This document shows positions 38,073 through 52,100 of a stretch of 64,000 bases of DNA, piece after piece. Under the pieces are notes generated by a model that was not told where the DNA came from, ran no database searches, and worked only from the letters and a program-made list of their open reading frames with translations. This DNA is from Talinum fruticosum (Eukaryota > Streptophyta > Magnoliopsida > Caryophyllales > Talinaceae), in NCBI GenBank assembly GCA_021018815.1, contig JAITYX010000059.1, positions 3,596,001-3,660,000 on the forward strand, in the 5' to 3' direction. Made by a program: the position numbers and the translations under genes. Each line of letters starts with the position of its first letter. Position 1 is the first letter of the stretch.

Positions 38073-40189
38073 GAGAGAGGGAGAGGAGAGAGAGTGATAG
38101 AGTCCAGAAGGATTACTCCAACCTTGAAGCCGGTGGTGGTGGTGGGTAGGAAGGAACCGAGCTGTTCTGAAGAGGTGGAATCTTTTATCATTGCTCATCA
38201 ATACCCATTTGGGTCACCTCCATAATTACTAAACTTTGACCATTTTTCTAGCCGTTATGTAACTTTCGTGTTTTTAGCTTTTCTATTTTCTTGCTTTAAG
38301 TACAATTGAGCATGGATCATATGTACCATAAACACCACTCCAAATGGGTCATATATACTCTCAGTTCTGAAATTAGAATAATAAAATTTGTCAAATGATT
38401 ATAATCTAAAATAAAAATTAATTAAATATGTATGATTATGATTCTTAATTTTTTAAAAACAATCTAACTAGAACAACTCTTAATTTTTAAGAAAAATATA
38501 TGAAATTAAAATTATAAATTGATCATACACTTTCTTTCTCCAACTTGAAAGGTCTTACTCGAATTTTTACCTGTTATAAACGATGAACGAGTAAATATCT
38601 TAATATTTTTAAAACTCATATCAAAAATATTCTCCCTCTTAATAACTTTGGTGCAAGGGCATGTAAGCATTTGCTAATGCTCGTCTTTTATTGCTAATCT
38701 TTTTCCCCTTTTGACGCTTCAAGTTTAATTTTAAAGATAACAAACACTTACAACTGTTTGGAAAATTCATGTTTAATGCATGTAAGAGTCTACACAATGT
38801 GGAAACCCAACATTTAATCATTTTCAGTTTTAGAGATTTGGTCTCACAAATTTTCATTTTTCAAACTTTTTAATTTATTTTTAAAGTATGTGCAATCTAA
38901 CTTTAATTTGTCGACAATTCTTAAGGCCCATGTGTTCTTATTAAAAGAAAGAAAAATATTCTGTTAACCACAGAGATCAAATACATATATCAGTGTAAAA
39001 AAATTAAAAAAATAATGAAAAAAAGCCAATATGATCTTTAATTGCCGACTTTTAAGTTATTGGTTTTTTCTATGTAACTTGAAATTCTGAAAAATATATT
39101 TTAGAACCACCACCAACATCGCCTCCGCCCCCTCTCTCCTCCGTCATGCTCATGGCCATGGCAAATTATCGACTGCCGTTGTAGGATTGACATACAAAAC
39201 AAAGCAAAAAAGAATAGGACCTAACAGAACAAAATCCGAATACGAAAAAGCCTACTACAATCAATCGATTTGCCCGGCCTTGCCATGGCAAATTATGAGT
39301 TTTTCCCCGAAATTATCCCTTTTGTGTAAAATAGAGGCGTAGAGGTGAATGTATCCTATATGTGAAATTCAGATCTAAAAATCTACCTACAATTTTTAGA
39401 GACTTTTATCAGCAGAATTAATTGACACCCATAGAGTTTTGGTTTTTTAACAGCAGCACATTTGACTAAATATGCAAAAGAACAAAAGTACGAAACTATT
39501 TAAAAGTACAGTGATGAGCAAAGAACTCAATTTGTTAATGAAAAATAAACAATAATCCATTTAATAAACAAAGAATCGTATCTGAACGAGACCTAGTCAA
39601 TTTGGCATGAAAATAAACATACATTTAACAAATAAAGGATAGTATTAAGATGAGACATAGTCAAGGGAAAAGGGATTAAACAATTTCCCCTGGGGATTTC
39701 ATTTGCTTTCTTTTACATTTCTATTGATTGTGCCAAATTAACATTAATACAATGACAAATTGAATAAATTAGAATAATGGGATCATGATCATTTGTTCCT
39801 CGGGAAACATATCACCAATTCACCAGAATACCTCTATACCCAATTTTGGAGCATTTTCAATGCTTGTTTTGCAAAACATGTACATTTGCAGCAGATAAAT
39901 TCCTCTGGATAATCATTACAAGCAAATGTTAAAGAAACCACAAGAATTTGTGACAGAAACCTTTCCTGCATTAGGAGAAAAAAACACTCATCTCAATCCA
40001 ACAGATTTACTTATATGCAAATTCTTGGGTGAAAACTGCCAGAAAAACATACTGTAAGACAGTTGGCATGGTGCGTCATAAGCAGGTTGCGAATTGATGT
40101 TGTATTTGCATCTCACAATAACTTTTTGTGGATGCAGCACAAGAAAACTAAAAACAAAGAAAAAGAAATCCCACACCTGAAAATAATTT
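38073..40189. other. Intergenic spacer between PTI1-like promoter and NEDD1 3' end
   Basis: AT-rich spacer with no supported gene, RNA or bounded repeat. The end nearest 40189 is expected to hold the NEDD1 3' UTR. Confidence 0.35.
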
Positions 40190-43100
40190 TCAAAGCAATC
40201 GGCGAAGCTGGTCATTTTCTTGCCTTAGAGCCCGAACTTCTTTCATTAGTGCAGCTTGGTTATCAAGGATTGAGTTCATAGCATTCGACATTTCCATCTG
40301 CACATCGATACACAAATCGATCAACTTGGAGAAAATGGTGATAAAAGCACTGCCAAGAAGATAGAATCCTTGTTTCCGGGCCAAAGAAATAGTAATGAAA
40401 TAAAAATAAAAGCTCACAGAATTTCAAGACCTGGTTATGAAAGTACCTCTTGCATATGGAATTGCCTTAGAATTTCAATATGAAGGTTTCGCACATCTTC
40501 ATGGATTGATTTCTGGAAGGATGCAAGGGTTTCATCAAGTGCATGTTGGAACAGTTGAAGGGTGAATGATGGGTTTCCTTGCTGGAGATCAGCCTGGGAT
40601 GTTCTCTGGCTCAAAGTTGATGTTCCCTGGGGTATAAAGACAATGATGAATGATTTTAGCCTCGCAACATGTACATAATTACTTGCAAGGATCAACAAAA
40701 CAATCAGCCAAGATGAAGTTCAAGAAGAGCTGGGTTTTTGGATGTGCATTACCTGACTCACCAAAGCCAAAATAAGGAAACCCAATTTTGACAGAAATGC
40801 TAATAAATCCAACTGAAAAGGAAACAACCAAAAATTTGCCTGCCCAATTATGATTGCAGTTTTTTTGACAAACTGACCACCAGGCCTAATAGGAGTCCAA
40901 CCTAAATATTTGCAGTCCTTAAATTGATAGTGTCCACCAATTTTACCAGGCCTAATGGAGCTCATCAGGAAAAAATAAAAAATAAAAATTGGACACAACC
41001 AATAGAAATGTAAAAGAAAGCAAATGAAATCCCAACCTTTATTTTATGAGAAATGCACATGAAGGAAAGCAAGTTACTAGAGTAAATCATCTAGTTCTTA
41101 CATTTGCAGACTGTGGTACCCCAGATTCACCAGCCATTGATGTATCTAATCTTAAGGGCAGACTGTTCAAAAGTTCTTCCCGGGTTTCTGCTCCTGTCTT
41201 CTTTGTTTTAGGTGAACCCACCAAAGCAGAGACTCCATCAACAAAAGATGCAGAAGTGCTTATTCTTTCAGCATAGGAGTAAAATCTCCGAGGCATATTG
41301 AGAGAAGAGGATCCAGCAACTTCTGGATTTGCCTGGGCTTTAGGGGACTTCGCCACAACATTTTGAGGGAGCGCGCTAAAAGGAACATGCCCTGTGATTC
41401 CAGGTAAAGATTCCTGACCAGATGAGATGTCTTTTGCTCGCAAATTAGCAGAAGGAAGACTAAAGCCTGTTGAATAATTCATAGTTGACTGGCTGGATGA
41501 AGACGGATCATGCAGTCCAGAGAACATTGAAGTTGAAGTAGTGGAGCTAGCAGATGTTAACATGCTGAAACGGGAAGGCAAGGATCCCACCTGACGATGA
41601 ACTGCGAATTTGTCTGACAGTCTCTCACCTCCCCAGGATTCTGGAGGAGTGATAGATGAGATATCATCACTTTTGGAAGATGCATTAGAAGTAGATCGAG
41701 CAACAGGAGAATGGATGTCATCCTGAGAGATCAGATGCATCTAAGTTAACATCCACATAGCAACAGAAAGTTCCTTTTTTTTTTTTTTTTGCAGTCAATA
41801 GCATGAAGTAACACTAAATATCCATATATTTTTGAGTAATAGACCTGTCTCCCCCTCCCCCTAAAAAAAAAAAAGAAAGGACAAAACCTACCTTAGTCAG
41901 GATGCTCACGAAATTGGTTTGGGTTGGTTTGCTTTTAATTTAGACCTGGCCACTGACCAGGAAATGGTCTCTAGGAAGACAAGAAAAAAAATCAGCTTAA
42001 ACCTTCAGCCTGGGAATAGACCTGTATTTATAGGCATATTAACCTAGGAAGAGTACGAACTACATACATACTGAATACTGTTTTATCAAACCTTAGAGAC
42101 TTGAAATGGGAGTGGTGGTGTCCTGCATACACGTTTTTCAAGAACTGAAGAACAGAGCCAGATATTTTTAATCAATTTGGGCTTCTACTCAGGCCCAAAA
42201 AGATTACAGAAGTTTCACAAAAAGTCGCACTCTAACTTTTGACGTATGAACCATGTACCCCCTCTTTTGATTTGTTTTTTCCCTTCGACTAGCTGACCAT
42301 GTAATTTTGTTACAAGTGTCTTTCTAAATGTTAGAAAGGACAGACAGCAATAAACTGCTGTTGAAAGTCTTATGACCAGCTTGAAAAGATTTGTGCAATG
42401 CTACAATTTATATGATCTTTTTTGCAATAAGGAATCCATTCGCAGTAGTTATGGCAAGATTAAATCCAATCATATGCAGGCTCCCAAAATCAGAACAGGA
42501 GAGAAATATGAAACCTGTTTAGAAACTGGACTGACTTTCCAGTCAAAAGCCGGATTCATGTCATTGACACCATCAGAGATTGAGAACTTCCGATTCGCAA
42601 ACATTGAAGAAGTCTTTTTTCACCAGGTAGATCATGTTTGGATCCATCGCGATCGTTCCAGAGCTTATCGAGTGAGGGTGTAATATGCTGGACTTCCATA
42701 AGTGGAGAAAAGACCTTCATATCATCCTCAAGATTACAGCTTCGGGTAGCATGTAATCTTGGCAACATTTCACCTGGCCGCATCAAGCTCTTATGAGGGG
42801 TTTCCTCTAAAGAAGACAAATTTGTAAGTGATTCTCCACTTGTTGAAGCAAAATAAGACGGATCTCCAGAGGAAGAGCGTCGAGGACCCACAGAAGTTGT
42901 GGTCTGTGAAACACTGGATAAAGCAACGGAAGGTAGTGGGTCAGGCATCAAAACTGAGTTCTCAACGGCCCCTCCTAAAATAGCAACTTCAGCTGTACAA
43001 TTTTTCTCATTTACGACAATCGGCTTTGATCTTTGCCAACATAGACTTGCAACAGCCTACAATTAATACCACATTGGCCAAATTAGGAACTTTGACAAAC

Positions 43101-46100
43101 AAATACAAAACAGATATCAAAGCTCAGTTTATGATCATGTATATAAGAAAATTCATTTGTCAAAAGGTAAACTGGGCTTTTACAGGAAAACAAATTAAAT
43201 CTCAAGGATGATTGAAATAGGATTAGGATCCTCCCCAACCCCCCAAAAAAAAAGAAGAAAGAAAAACCCAAAACAAATATCTTCTAAAGTAAATTAGATT
43301 GTAGACCTGCCACTAGAAGAAAGTTCCAAGTAGAAACACTACACAACAGCAACACCCAATGTAGATCTTGCGTGAATAAGGTTTAGCGCGATTCAGATGT
43401 AGGCACTCCTAATCCTACAAATGAAGAAGTTGATTGCAAGATACTAAACATATCATAACATTACCCTGGCACCTTCATTAAGGCTCCTACCCACAGCCAG
43501 TGGACATCCTTACAAACTGCAATTTTAACAAAATAATCTTTAGGTAAAATTCAGCACACCAGAAATGTGAACACATCCAGGCAGCAATAAGTTCGCAGGA
43601 AATTCTATCAGCAATTTGATCAGAGAGTTTCGTTCATACTTGTTACTTGAGGTTGAAAATTGGAATTGAACTAAAGGCATTTAACCCTTTTTGATCCGCT
43701 CTTCTGATCTTCCCCATCATATTTACTTAATTAGCTCTACTAATATTATCCTGTCCTTACTGATATCGCACCATAGAAGCCAAAAGTGTAGCCTTCTATA
43801 TTTGGGATCAGTTTGGTGATACAAGATACCAAAACACAAATATTGTAGCAAGACAATTAATTGCTCTTCCATACCTTGCTTCATCTGGAACCCCATGCTC
43901 AGGCAGACCAACCTTTTGCTTTACATAGGAAAAACAAGAAAGTTCCAAATACTGAATTGCATTACATGAATCAAGTTTGCATAAACAGTGATATTGTATA
44001 AATTACCTCTGAATTGCTGTAAGCACGAAGGACAGTGAAAGGTTCAGGTTTTCCACGAACATCATAGAATACCACTCGTCCATTACTTGTGCCAGCAGCC
44101 AATATCCATCCATCATCTCTAAATGCCAACGAAGAAAAAGGGGCTTCATAAGGAATGCAATTCGAGAACCTTCTCGTACCCGAGTCAAAAGTGTAGAGCT
44201 TTTTGTCCAGACCGACAGTAGCAATTACCTGCCATGAGAACGGGCCAAGCATTACAGTTAGCCAAGTTGCCAAGTTTCCCTCCTGTAACTTCGAACTTTA
44301 GAAAGCAGTTCAAGCAATATAACTATACCTTGTCATTAGAAGGAGAAAAACTAAGACCAACTGTTGGTGCTGAATGTTGCTTCAGCCAAGATACCTACGA
44401 AAACAAAAGGGGAAAAAATTTAGCACAAGATGATAGTCATATCTACATGTACGCCATAAGGTTACATACATATAAATCTCCCCAAACTCCACTTCAATTG
44501 GATTCACATCGGGCTGCTGTCGACAGCACTTCCATACTGAGCATTGAAAATATATTACAGACAACAGATGGTGACAGAACAACACGACATTAAGATGTCA
44601 ATAACTCTGCTACTCTTTTGATATTAGAAGGCTAAGAGCAAAGCATCAACACAGATGTGTCACAGTGAGACAAGCAAGCAAGTTTTGCAATCGCACACAG
44701 GAATGTAACAGTGATGATTCAATAATGAAAAGAGGCAGCACCATTAATTCTTAAATATGAATTTCAACAATGTTAGCCATAATTCATTAGAAGATTGTTC
44801 AAACTAGAGGTTCAAATTTCCCCATATATGGATATACACAAATGCAATAGCAAACCCCATCGTAACATAGCCACTAAAATATCCTGAAATAGTAACATGA
44901 ATTAGATATCCATAGTCCATCTCTTCACAAGAATAACACAAACATTTTCCACCCACAGCCCAAATAGAAAATCATGTTCAGATAAGAATAACGATAGCAA
45001 GAAAAACAAATCATACATGTTCCTCGCACGAAAGGCATTATTATATTACAAACCTTTGGACTTCGACCAGTTATATCCCACATATGCACAGATCCATCAT
45101 CACCAGCAGCTGCCAAAAGATGCCGGCTAACCCGCGAATAGTCAAGTACTCTTAACACCTGGTCTTGAGACATTCCTAAGTAATTAGCATAGCCAAAACA
45201 GGACATTACTCACTGTGGAGTAGATTTGCAAAACCAACCTGTGCATAAGGATCCTTCAGTTCAGCAGCTTTTGCACCAGAGGCAAGGTTGTGAACAATGA
45301 GGTCCCCATTTACACTAATTGAAGCCAAATGCTCATCTTTGCAATTGTATGTAACACCTGATATTGAACCAGTATGACCTTTCAACCATTTGATACAGCG
45401 TTTCCTCTGTAGGTCCCATATCCTGACAACTTGACCACTCCCCCAGAACACAAGTACCTAGAGGTCTTGTTGCTGAAGCTGATAGATGATATGACCTCCT
45501 GTAAGACAGAAAAATTTCACAGTAAAACCCAAGGTATGATGTAGTAGGGCTAAAAATTGAGTAGGGCAAAAACTTCCTGTTTAATAATCCACTTAAAGCT
45601 TGAACAGCCGACCACAGTGTTTTAGGATATTTGACTTATAAAGTAACTTAGGTTGTTTATGTTTTTACTTGCACAAATTATATCTTTGGACAGTTGTACT
45701 TTCTAAACTCCACAAATTTGTAATAATGCACTCAAACAGTTAAATCCCAGTTACTAAATAGACAAATAAAATCAATTAGTCAAGACAAGGTTGGAGTTTT
45801 TTCTATTTAAATTGGGTCTATTTATGCAATGTTAAAAGGGAAAACACATTAATGGCAAGGATAAATAAACAAATTGGCTGCAACTAGAAATTATCCAATT
45901 TTAAGAATGATTCAGAGCACATTTCAAACAATATACAAAATAAAAACATAATTCATCTAAATCTCGAATATCAATTCTTGGGAAAAATACAATTCAACTT
46001 GAATTCCAATTTTATGTATCAAACAATAGTTTATCAAATTTGCTGTCTTAAATAGCCATCTAGAAAATACCTGGTCTTTTAGCTGAACAACCCATAAAAG

Positions 46101-49100
46101 CAGAATAACCCATGAAACCCATACCACACATCTCATGATTGTAGACACTAAAAAATGTCTAGATTTGTTCTTTTTAATTGTCCGATGATGAAGCTATGAT
46201 TCTATCTATATGCTCGAGAATCTACATAATTAAGCAAAGTAAAATAAGCTTACGTCAGCCAAAGATGAGCCCAAATTGGACCAGTTTCCACTTTTGGAAA
46301 CCTGACCGATTTCTTATTTTCGGAAACCCATCGGATTGGGTTCCTCTCTTGCCTCTATTTCTGTGCCATGAACCGGACCGGATTTTTCTCTTCAAAACCA
46401 GATCCGGTGCCCAACCTTCTCTTGACTGATTCAACCGCTCCTAGCTCTTTGAGTTTAATATAGTTTAATAATTTAAAATTGTAGATTTTCTTCTGATCTT
46501 TAGCTGCATCATCCCATCAATTTCCTTTTTGTTTTGGTGGCTTAGTTAAGCTAAACTGTTTCTAAATTCTACACAATCTATACATCTCAATTTCACCTAC
46601 ACATTCCCACATTCCTTTTACACTCCGCACTCCTAATTCTCATACTCATACTCTCATTCCTATTCCCTTCATTTTATTAGCAACAAATGGCCAACCAAAA
46701 TTCACAAATTACATACAATTACTTTGTCGAGTTCAATAGGTGGATCACCTTGAGGGCCACTTAATTCCGATCATACGCTTTTAATTCATTTCATGTTTTA
46801 ATTTCATTATTACGTTGTTTGGTTTACAATTTTATTTAATTCGCAACCCCTCCGCCCGATCTAATAGTTTTAATTTCGATTTCCTCGAAGTCCAATGTCT
46901 ATATCCGAGAGGATGTGAGACGATAAGCAAGGAGGAGTCATCGACTAAAGAGAGAAGATGCCGAGCAATGGTTCCGGCTGGTAGATCCGAGGTGCCTGGA
47001 GAAGTGCAAAAATACCAAGGTTTTGGATTGTGATAGGTCTATAAAGCCATCCGAGAAGAAACAATTCACCAATAGCAATATATGTGATTCCACCAAAAAA
47101 AAATATATCAATTGGTTAAGGTATATTTTTTCTTGTTTGTTAAGACTCAATAACCAACATTCCATCAACTTCTCATGTTTGTTAAGAACAAATAAATGCA
47201 AGCCGGATAAAGAGAGGAGAGAAGAAGATAGCGATGAGCGAGCGAGAGGAGAGCGAGAGGACAAAGACATAGGAGAACGATTGAGGTCTCGGAGAGAGAA
47301 AAAGACACGAGAGGAGAGATAGCGCGGGAGATTGAAAAAGATGTTGGGAGTTAGCGAGTTTAAATATTCCCCTTAATGCCCTAAAAATATCTACAATTAA
47401 CATTCAAAATAATGGACACAAATGTAATTTTGGGGCGGGGAAATGAGGACGAGGCAGGGAATAATCCCGGTTTGGATAACGAGGCTAGGGACGAGAGAAG
47501 AATTTTCCCCTGTCCCCACCTCCGCCTCCGCTTGGAAAACGAGTTGCTCCGCCTGCCCCCGTTCCCTTCCCCGTCAAGGCTAGGGAATTTGCAATTTGAA
47601 CCTACAACCAGTCTTTGCCTACTCTACAACAGTCTTTGCTATTTGAACTCGAAAGCCCCTATGTAGTTTTGCATCGGGGCATTCCATTCTGTTTTACTAT
47701 CTCAAGGCTCAAAATCATATCCGAAAATTTAAAAATTTTATTCCTAATTTCTTAATATGCACACCCTATTCAAATCCACACACTTGTGGGAAACCGCACA
47801 CTACGGCCGAACACCGATGACTCCACTAGATATACTTCTTAAAAGGATAAGACTTAAATGTTAGTTTTTAAAGCTTTTTGTTGCATTTGTATTATGCATT
47901 CTCACTGTTGCCTCATAAGGACAATAATGTCACCTCTTGGATGAAACCAATTTTACCTTCTCGAGAAAATAAGTTGCTATCTCGGAAGGTCTATTCGACT
48001 TAAAACTAGGCATGTTCAACTCTCCCGATCCATGATTAAGCGGAGCAACGGGATATTCTAGTCCTTCCAAGCACACTATGGAGGATGAAGCATTCGGACT
48101 CCAAGGACACCATGTTAAACCTACCTTAAACTTTCTTTGACACGTCGAGCCTATGCATAAATTGGAATACATTTGCTTGCTTGCATGTGCTTTATCTTGC
48201 TTGACCCCTTTTGTGAGCCTACAACCAAACTAATTGAAATCCAACTAAACCTAATCACTTTTGCATTAGTGCAAAATTCCTATATAAATTTAGTACTCCA
48301 GGCATATCTTGCATAATAGCCGAAAAAAAAGAGTAGGTTTTTATAGGTTGGTTCGCTTGTATTTGCATAGGAGTAAAAACAATACATGTGGGTCTCCTTC
48401 TCGGCCAGCAACCCAATCTGGTTCCTTTGCCCTAAAATCGGTTCAAGTTTTTTTAAAGGCCCGACCTCAACATCGAGTCCGTTTAGGAAACGGGTAGGTT
48501 TCGAGTCACCTAAACACCATCTTTCTCATTTCGGTTAGTGCATTTTCTTTTTGCATAAGTCTTGTGTTGCAAAGTAAAAAAAGGCTGAGTCAATTTCATC
48601 TATGAATGTCCATCTAAGTTTTCGGTTGTCCTAAAGGTCATTTGTTAGCACTAAAGCCCTAAACTCCCTTTGAATTTCCTGAAGAGCTAGCCTTGAGCAC
48701 CTCTTCTCTAAAACTTCGAGGTAGATGATCAAAGAGCTAAACCCACAAACAGACTCATTGCCAAACCCACCAATTCAAATGGGCAAATCTTCTAACACTC
48801 TATCAATCCCATTGATGACTATGATAAAAGAATTTCACAAAAAAATGGAAGCTAGAAGGGAAGATCAAGATAAAAGGATTGAGGCATTAGTTGGTGTCAT
48901 CCAAAAGCTCTTGGTGACAACCCAACCATGAAGAAAATGCAGATCTCTCGGTAGGTAATAAACCTTCTACAACCGAAGGAAAGAAGCCACCAACTTCGAC
49001 CATTGAGTTAATGACAATCAAAAGTTGCTAAGTGAGTTTTTGATATTTAACAACTATTTTCCGGACCATGCAGAATTCAGTTCAATCCCTAAAGGAAAAA

Positions 49101-52100
49101 GGTCCCCCTAAGTTCACTATGCCAAACATTAAGTTTCACGAAACTAAAAATCCTCACCTCCACTCGATGAATTTTGTGGGGTAATGTCTTTAAAAGATGT
49201 ATTTGCAACTTATACTACATTAGGTTTCCTTAGAAGTTTGACAAGGACATGTTGAAGTGGTATAACATCATTGACCCACGACAAGTCACAAAGTGGGCCA
49301 ACCTTTGCAATAGAGTTCTTCCGCCATTACTCCTACAATGTTGATTTACTTATCCGAGATTTAGAGTTGGTAACCCAAAAAGAAAAGGAGGTTTTACCGA
49401 CTTTCTCACTAGATTGAAGGCAAAAGTCTCCCACATGGTGAACTCGATGTTCGAAAAAATCGGATGAAGCTTAACATACAAAATTTGATACCTACTACCG
49501 ACGTTTGAGGTTCTTGCCTATCAAAACCATCAAACTATTAACATCAAAATATTACGAGATGCTAGCATGCTAATAGAAGAAGACGAATCATGAGCGGCCA
49601 CTAAAGTCACGACCAACGTCACGGGATGATAATTCATTCAAACTCAACACAAGTTATGCGCTAGTAAACTTCACTTGAAACCCTTCGTAGCTTGCTAGTA
49701 AGCCTTAGAAATTGCTTAACTTAAACTTGAGAGAAAGCTAAGTAAGAGAACACTTAGAGAGAGTTAGGGAGAATGTTTCGTATTACTTTGCTTGGAAGCT
49801 TCCACCCCTCAATGAACGCTCGGAGATTGATTTGATCTTACATTCTACATCCACCCTTCGGAATCCTCTCGTACAAATATCCATGTTTCCATACAAGTGT
49901 GGAGCATTATAGAACATTGTGGAACCTTATAGAACAACAAAGAAAATTCTAGAGAATTTCGGGTTGTTCCAGAGAGTTTAGTGACATCCTCCCCCACCTA
50001 ACCTCGCAACATCCTCGTCGCCTTTTTGTCATTTGAATGCTTGAATGGTGTTAAGGAGACTTAACGAACCGAGCTTCCTTTCCTCCTTTTGCCTCTTGTC
50101 TCTCAAGACAAGAGCTCCGCTCGGACACTCAAAGACCGGATAAGGTCCGTCAAAATAAAAAAAGAAAAAAAAAACGACGGATATCTTCCCCTTAGAAGGC
50201 GCATCCTCCCTACATTTTCCCTTTTCCTTGTATGCGTAGGGCTTGTCTTTCTCAGGAGACTAGTCCCGTTCTACCCTAACTTTGTTGTCGCCATTTGACT
50301 CCTATCTTGTTCTTCACAGGGCTTAAATTCATAAAGGATCTGCGGCGTCATATATCACGGGATGATAATTTCACTCAAACTAGTCACTCGTGGGCGTTAG
50401 CAAACTACATTTGAACCCTTCCTTAGGTTGCTAGTAAGCTTTGAAAGTTTCTTGACTTAAGCTAGGAAAAAGCTAAGCAAGAGAAGACTTAGAGAGAGTT
50501 TAGGAGAATGCTAATGAATTACTTGGAAACTTTCTCTAGATTACTCTTGGATGGCTTACAAATGAGATTGATTTGATCCTACGAGTCTAAATTTATTTTC
50601 TAGAATTCTCTATACATATATATCTATGTTTCTATACAAGTGCGGAACATTATAGAAGGTCGTGGAACCTTATGGAACAACAAAGAAATTCTAGAGAATT
50701 TAGGGTTGTTCCGGAGCATTCCATGACACATAGTAGAGACAAGGTCTTGCACTCCCCGCCTTTTAAGCTCCATCTTGGCCCATCCATATAGGCAATCAAG
50801 GAAGCAAAATTGAGCGTCTTGCTCCCCCATGATAAGAATTTCCAAGAGTAGTTCTTAAAACTCCTTACGTAATCCCGAATGTGATCCTCTTTGTGTTGGA
50901 GGCTTCAAAGTTTGACCCTAGCTTTGTGTTCATTGAAGTTGGTCACTCGTTGGCCATCCTGCACAATTTAACTTATGCCTTGAGTTCCTCCACTTGCTCT
51001 CATTGGTTATCGAGAGCAGCCCTCGAGGCCTCGAATTTACCATCCTTTGCTTTGTTGTGGCTTAGGCTGCCATTTCCTTGGCGAATTCTACGGCCACCGC
51101 ATACAAGGCCCCTAGCGTCTCTCCCTTGAGTCCCAAGTCCATCCCCTCGACGTGTTAGTCCATGGTCTCGACTAATTCCTTTAAGTCGGACATAGCTAGT
51201 AAGCCTTAGAAGTTGTTGGCTCCCTTTTGTGATGCTTGGATATGACTCTTCTTGCCACCTTGTTCCTTGAAAGTTGTTTCTTGACTTCTCTTGACTTCAA
51301 AGTTTTTCCGTGAAAGCGGAAAACACTTCCCTTGACTTCTCTTGACTATTCTTACCACCTTGTTGTTGGCTTCTCTTGAATTCAAAGTTTTTCCTTGAAA
51401 GCGGCAAACACTTCCCTAGACTTCTCTTGACTCTTTTTGCCACCTTGTTGTTGGCTCCCTTACGTGATCGTTGGACATGACTCTCCCAAACTTTGACTCG
51501 ACACCAATTGTGACGGTGATAATTCACTCAAACTCTACCCCAGTGCGACACTTTCACTCGAAATCCTTCATAACCGGCTAGGAAGTCTTAGAAGTTGCTT
51601 GACTTACACTTCATAGAAAGCCAAGTAAGCAACAAAACACTTAGATAGAGCTTGGAATATTGCTTGTATATTACTTTGTTTGGAAGCTTTTGTGGTTAAT
51701 TTACAAATGAGTGATTATAGAACATCGTGGAACATTATAGGCTCTCGCTAGAGAGTGATTTGAACCTATTGTCTAGATTCATCCTCTAAAATCATCTACA
51801 CAAATACTCATGTTTTCATACAAGTGTGGAACATTATAGAACATCGTGGAACCTTATGGACAACAAAGAAAATTCTAGACAATTCCCGGTTGTTACGAAA
51901 CATAGAGTAAAGACAAGAAAAACTCCAATTCCACCACCAAGGGTGAAAAAGTGAATGTTCTTAACCACGACACCAAGTATACTCCTATACACACCACGTA
52001 TGCTCAAGCATTAGAACGACTTCTCTCTAAATCCAATCAAGGCCGAGTTTGGAAGCACTAGGATGTCTAAAACTTAGGATCCGAACAAATTTTGCGAATA

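Noticed and set aside
45440..45444. Reading NEDD1 as two genes because of the frame break and the giant intron
   Set aside because: Exon phases, splice sites and continuous similarity to the single NEDD1 family protein support one gene.
50881..51129. Plus-strand open frame of 82 residues
   Set aside because: It is antisense to the minus-strand gag fragment, whose motifs are recognisable, so the plus-strand frame is a shadow.
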